A program made the position numbers and the translations under genes. Below the pieces are notes generated by a model. That model made no database searches. It saw nothing but the letters and a program-made list of their open reading frames with translations, and was not told where the DNA came from. Below, one piece after another: positions 6,554 to 7,233 of a DNA stretch of 7,233 nucleotides. How positions within the stretch are numbered: position 1 is the stretch's first letter; every line of letters begins with the position of its first letter. Source of the stretch: Croceicoccus sp. (GTDB lineage: Bacteria; Pseudomonadota; Alphaproteobacteria; Sphingomonadales; Sphingomonadaceae); assembly GCA_029936705.1 (NCBI GenBank), contig JAPYSD010000174.1:1-7233 (forward strand), read 5' to 3'.

Positions 6554-6580
6554 GTTCGCGGGGGCGGCTAGCCCGCGAAC
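6554..6580. terminator. Hairpin between convergent genes, likely two-way terminator
   Basis: GTTCGCGGG at 6554-6562 pairs with CCCGCGAAC at 6572-6580 through a 9-nt loop, a 9-bp GC-rich stem. It starts right after the stop codon of the DUF481 gene and includes the stop (6568-6570) and last three codons of the opposing TSUP gene. The position between convergent genes suggests transcription termination in both directions. Neither strand has a T-run after the stem, so it may work weakly, with other factors, or as an RNA 3'-end stabiliser. Confidence 0.5.
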
Positions 6581-7233
6581 CATCCCCAGACCAGCTTTGC
6601 CGTCAGCGCCAGGCTGACCGCCACCAGCAGCGGCCGGATCAGCCTGGCACCCAGCTTGACCGCATAGCGCGAGCCGATCCACGAGCCGGTCATCGCCCCT
6701 GCCGCGCAAGCAAGGCCAAGCGCCCACACGATCTTGCCGCCCGCCGCGAAGACGACGACGCTGGCCACGTTCGTCATCATGTTGAACAGCTTGGCATGGG
6801 CGGTCGCGCGGGTCAGTCCTTCGCCGCGCAGGCCAACCTGCGTCGCGGCGAAGAAGCTGCCTGTGCCGGGGCCGAAGAACCCGTCGTAGAACCCGATCGC
6901 GCCCGCGACCGGGGCATAGCCCTTGCGGGTCAGCACATGGTGCGCCTGCGTATCGTCCATGCGCGGCGACAGCAGGACATAGAGCGCGACACCCATCAGC
7001 AGCAGCGGCACGATCAGTTCGAGCGCGCGGGTCGAAATCTGCTGTACCAGCAGCGATCCCGTTCCCGCGCAAAGCAGGGCGAGCAGCCCCAGCCACTTTT
7101 CCTTGCGCCAGTCGACCAGCCCGGCACGCGCGTAATTGACGAAAGCCATGGTGGTCCCGGCGATCGACTGCGACTTGTTGGTGCCCAGCGCCAGTTGCGG
7201 CGGCAATCCGGCGACCAGCGCGGGCATCATGAC
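6568..7233 (-). CDS. TSUP family (TauE/SafE) membrane transporter, N-terminus beyond window
   Basis: This belongs to the TSUP/TauE-SafE family of inner-membrane proteins, implicated in moving sulfite, sulfoacetate or other small organic anions; the substrate here is unknown. About 221 residues are visible. Counting from the ATG at 7228-7230, conserved blocks are GLPPQLALGTNKSQSIAGTT at 8-27 and GFYDGFFGPGTGSFF at 113-127, the second of the two family repeats. Hydrophobic segments lie near 46-63, 70-88, 105-118, 155-176 and 196-216. Family members normally have a first membrane helix and a GGGG-type motif before this point, and the frame stays open to the window edge. The gene is therefore most likely cut by the edge, and the apparent ATG at 7230 is internal. 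It is convergent with the DUF481 gene and shares the intervening hairpin. Confidence 0.88.
   Translation of the reverse strand, partial: VMMPALVAGLPPQLALGTNKSQSIAGTTMAFVNYARAGLVDWRKEKWLGLLALLCAGTGSLLVQQISTRALELIVPLLLMGVALYVLLSPRMDDTQAHHVLTRKGYAPVAGAIGFYDGFFGPGTGSFFAATQVGLRGEGLTRATAHAKLFNMMTNVASVVVFAAGGKIVWALGLACAAGAMTGSWIGSRYAVKLGARLIRPLLVAVSLALTAKLVWGWFAG

Noticed and set aside
5942..7096. A 384-codon minus-strand open frame running from the TSUP gene into the DUF481 gene
   Set aside because: It is in a different frame from the TSUP protein, is Ala/Arg/Gly-rich without recognisable motifs, and lies over two better-supported genes.

Overview
The window is an ordinary chromosomal stretch of a GC-rich alphaproteobacterium. 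The gene content and order (xseB, ispA, coaD, a periplasmic cyclophilin, queA), the strong G/C preference at third codon positions, and a DUF481 outer-membrane protein fit Sphingomonadales, perhaps the Erythrobacter/sphingomonad group. This assignment is inferred from recognition of the proteins; no database search was run. I see no mobile element, CRISPR array, tRNA or rRNA gene, and no clear sign of recent gene transfer.

Layout. Bases 1-79 are an unassigned flank. From 80 to 6553, eight genes run on the plus strand with small gaps: xseB (exonuclease VII small subunit), ispA (farnesyl diphosphate synthase, 5 nt after xseB), coaD (phosphopantetheine adenylyltransferase, GTG start with a strong Shine-Dalgarno), a secreted cyclophilin-type peptidyl-prolyl isomerase after a 93-nt gap, and queA (queuosine biosynthesis). 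These are followed by a two-gene ABC-2 exporter of YadG/YadH type, with ATPase and permease overlapping as ATGA, and a signal-peptide-bearing DUF481 beta-barrel protein. A ninth gene, a TSUP (TauE/SafE) membrane protein, faces them on the minus strand and runs off the right edge, so its N-terminus is missing. A GC-rich hairpin sits between the convergent stop codons.

How the genes relate. The first five are housekeeping genes from different pathways (DNA repair, isoprenoids, coenzyme A, envelope protein folding, tRNA modification), sharing direction and probably transcripts rather than a function. The ABC pair forms one exporter. The DUF481 protein follows 19 nt later and may share its transcript and envelope role, but nothing visible shows a functional link.

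The most notable non-coding structure is a perfect 11-bp inverted repeat around the queA ribosome-binding site, which would place the queA start codon inside a stable stem. Apart from this I found no convincing undescribed system.
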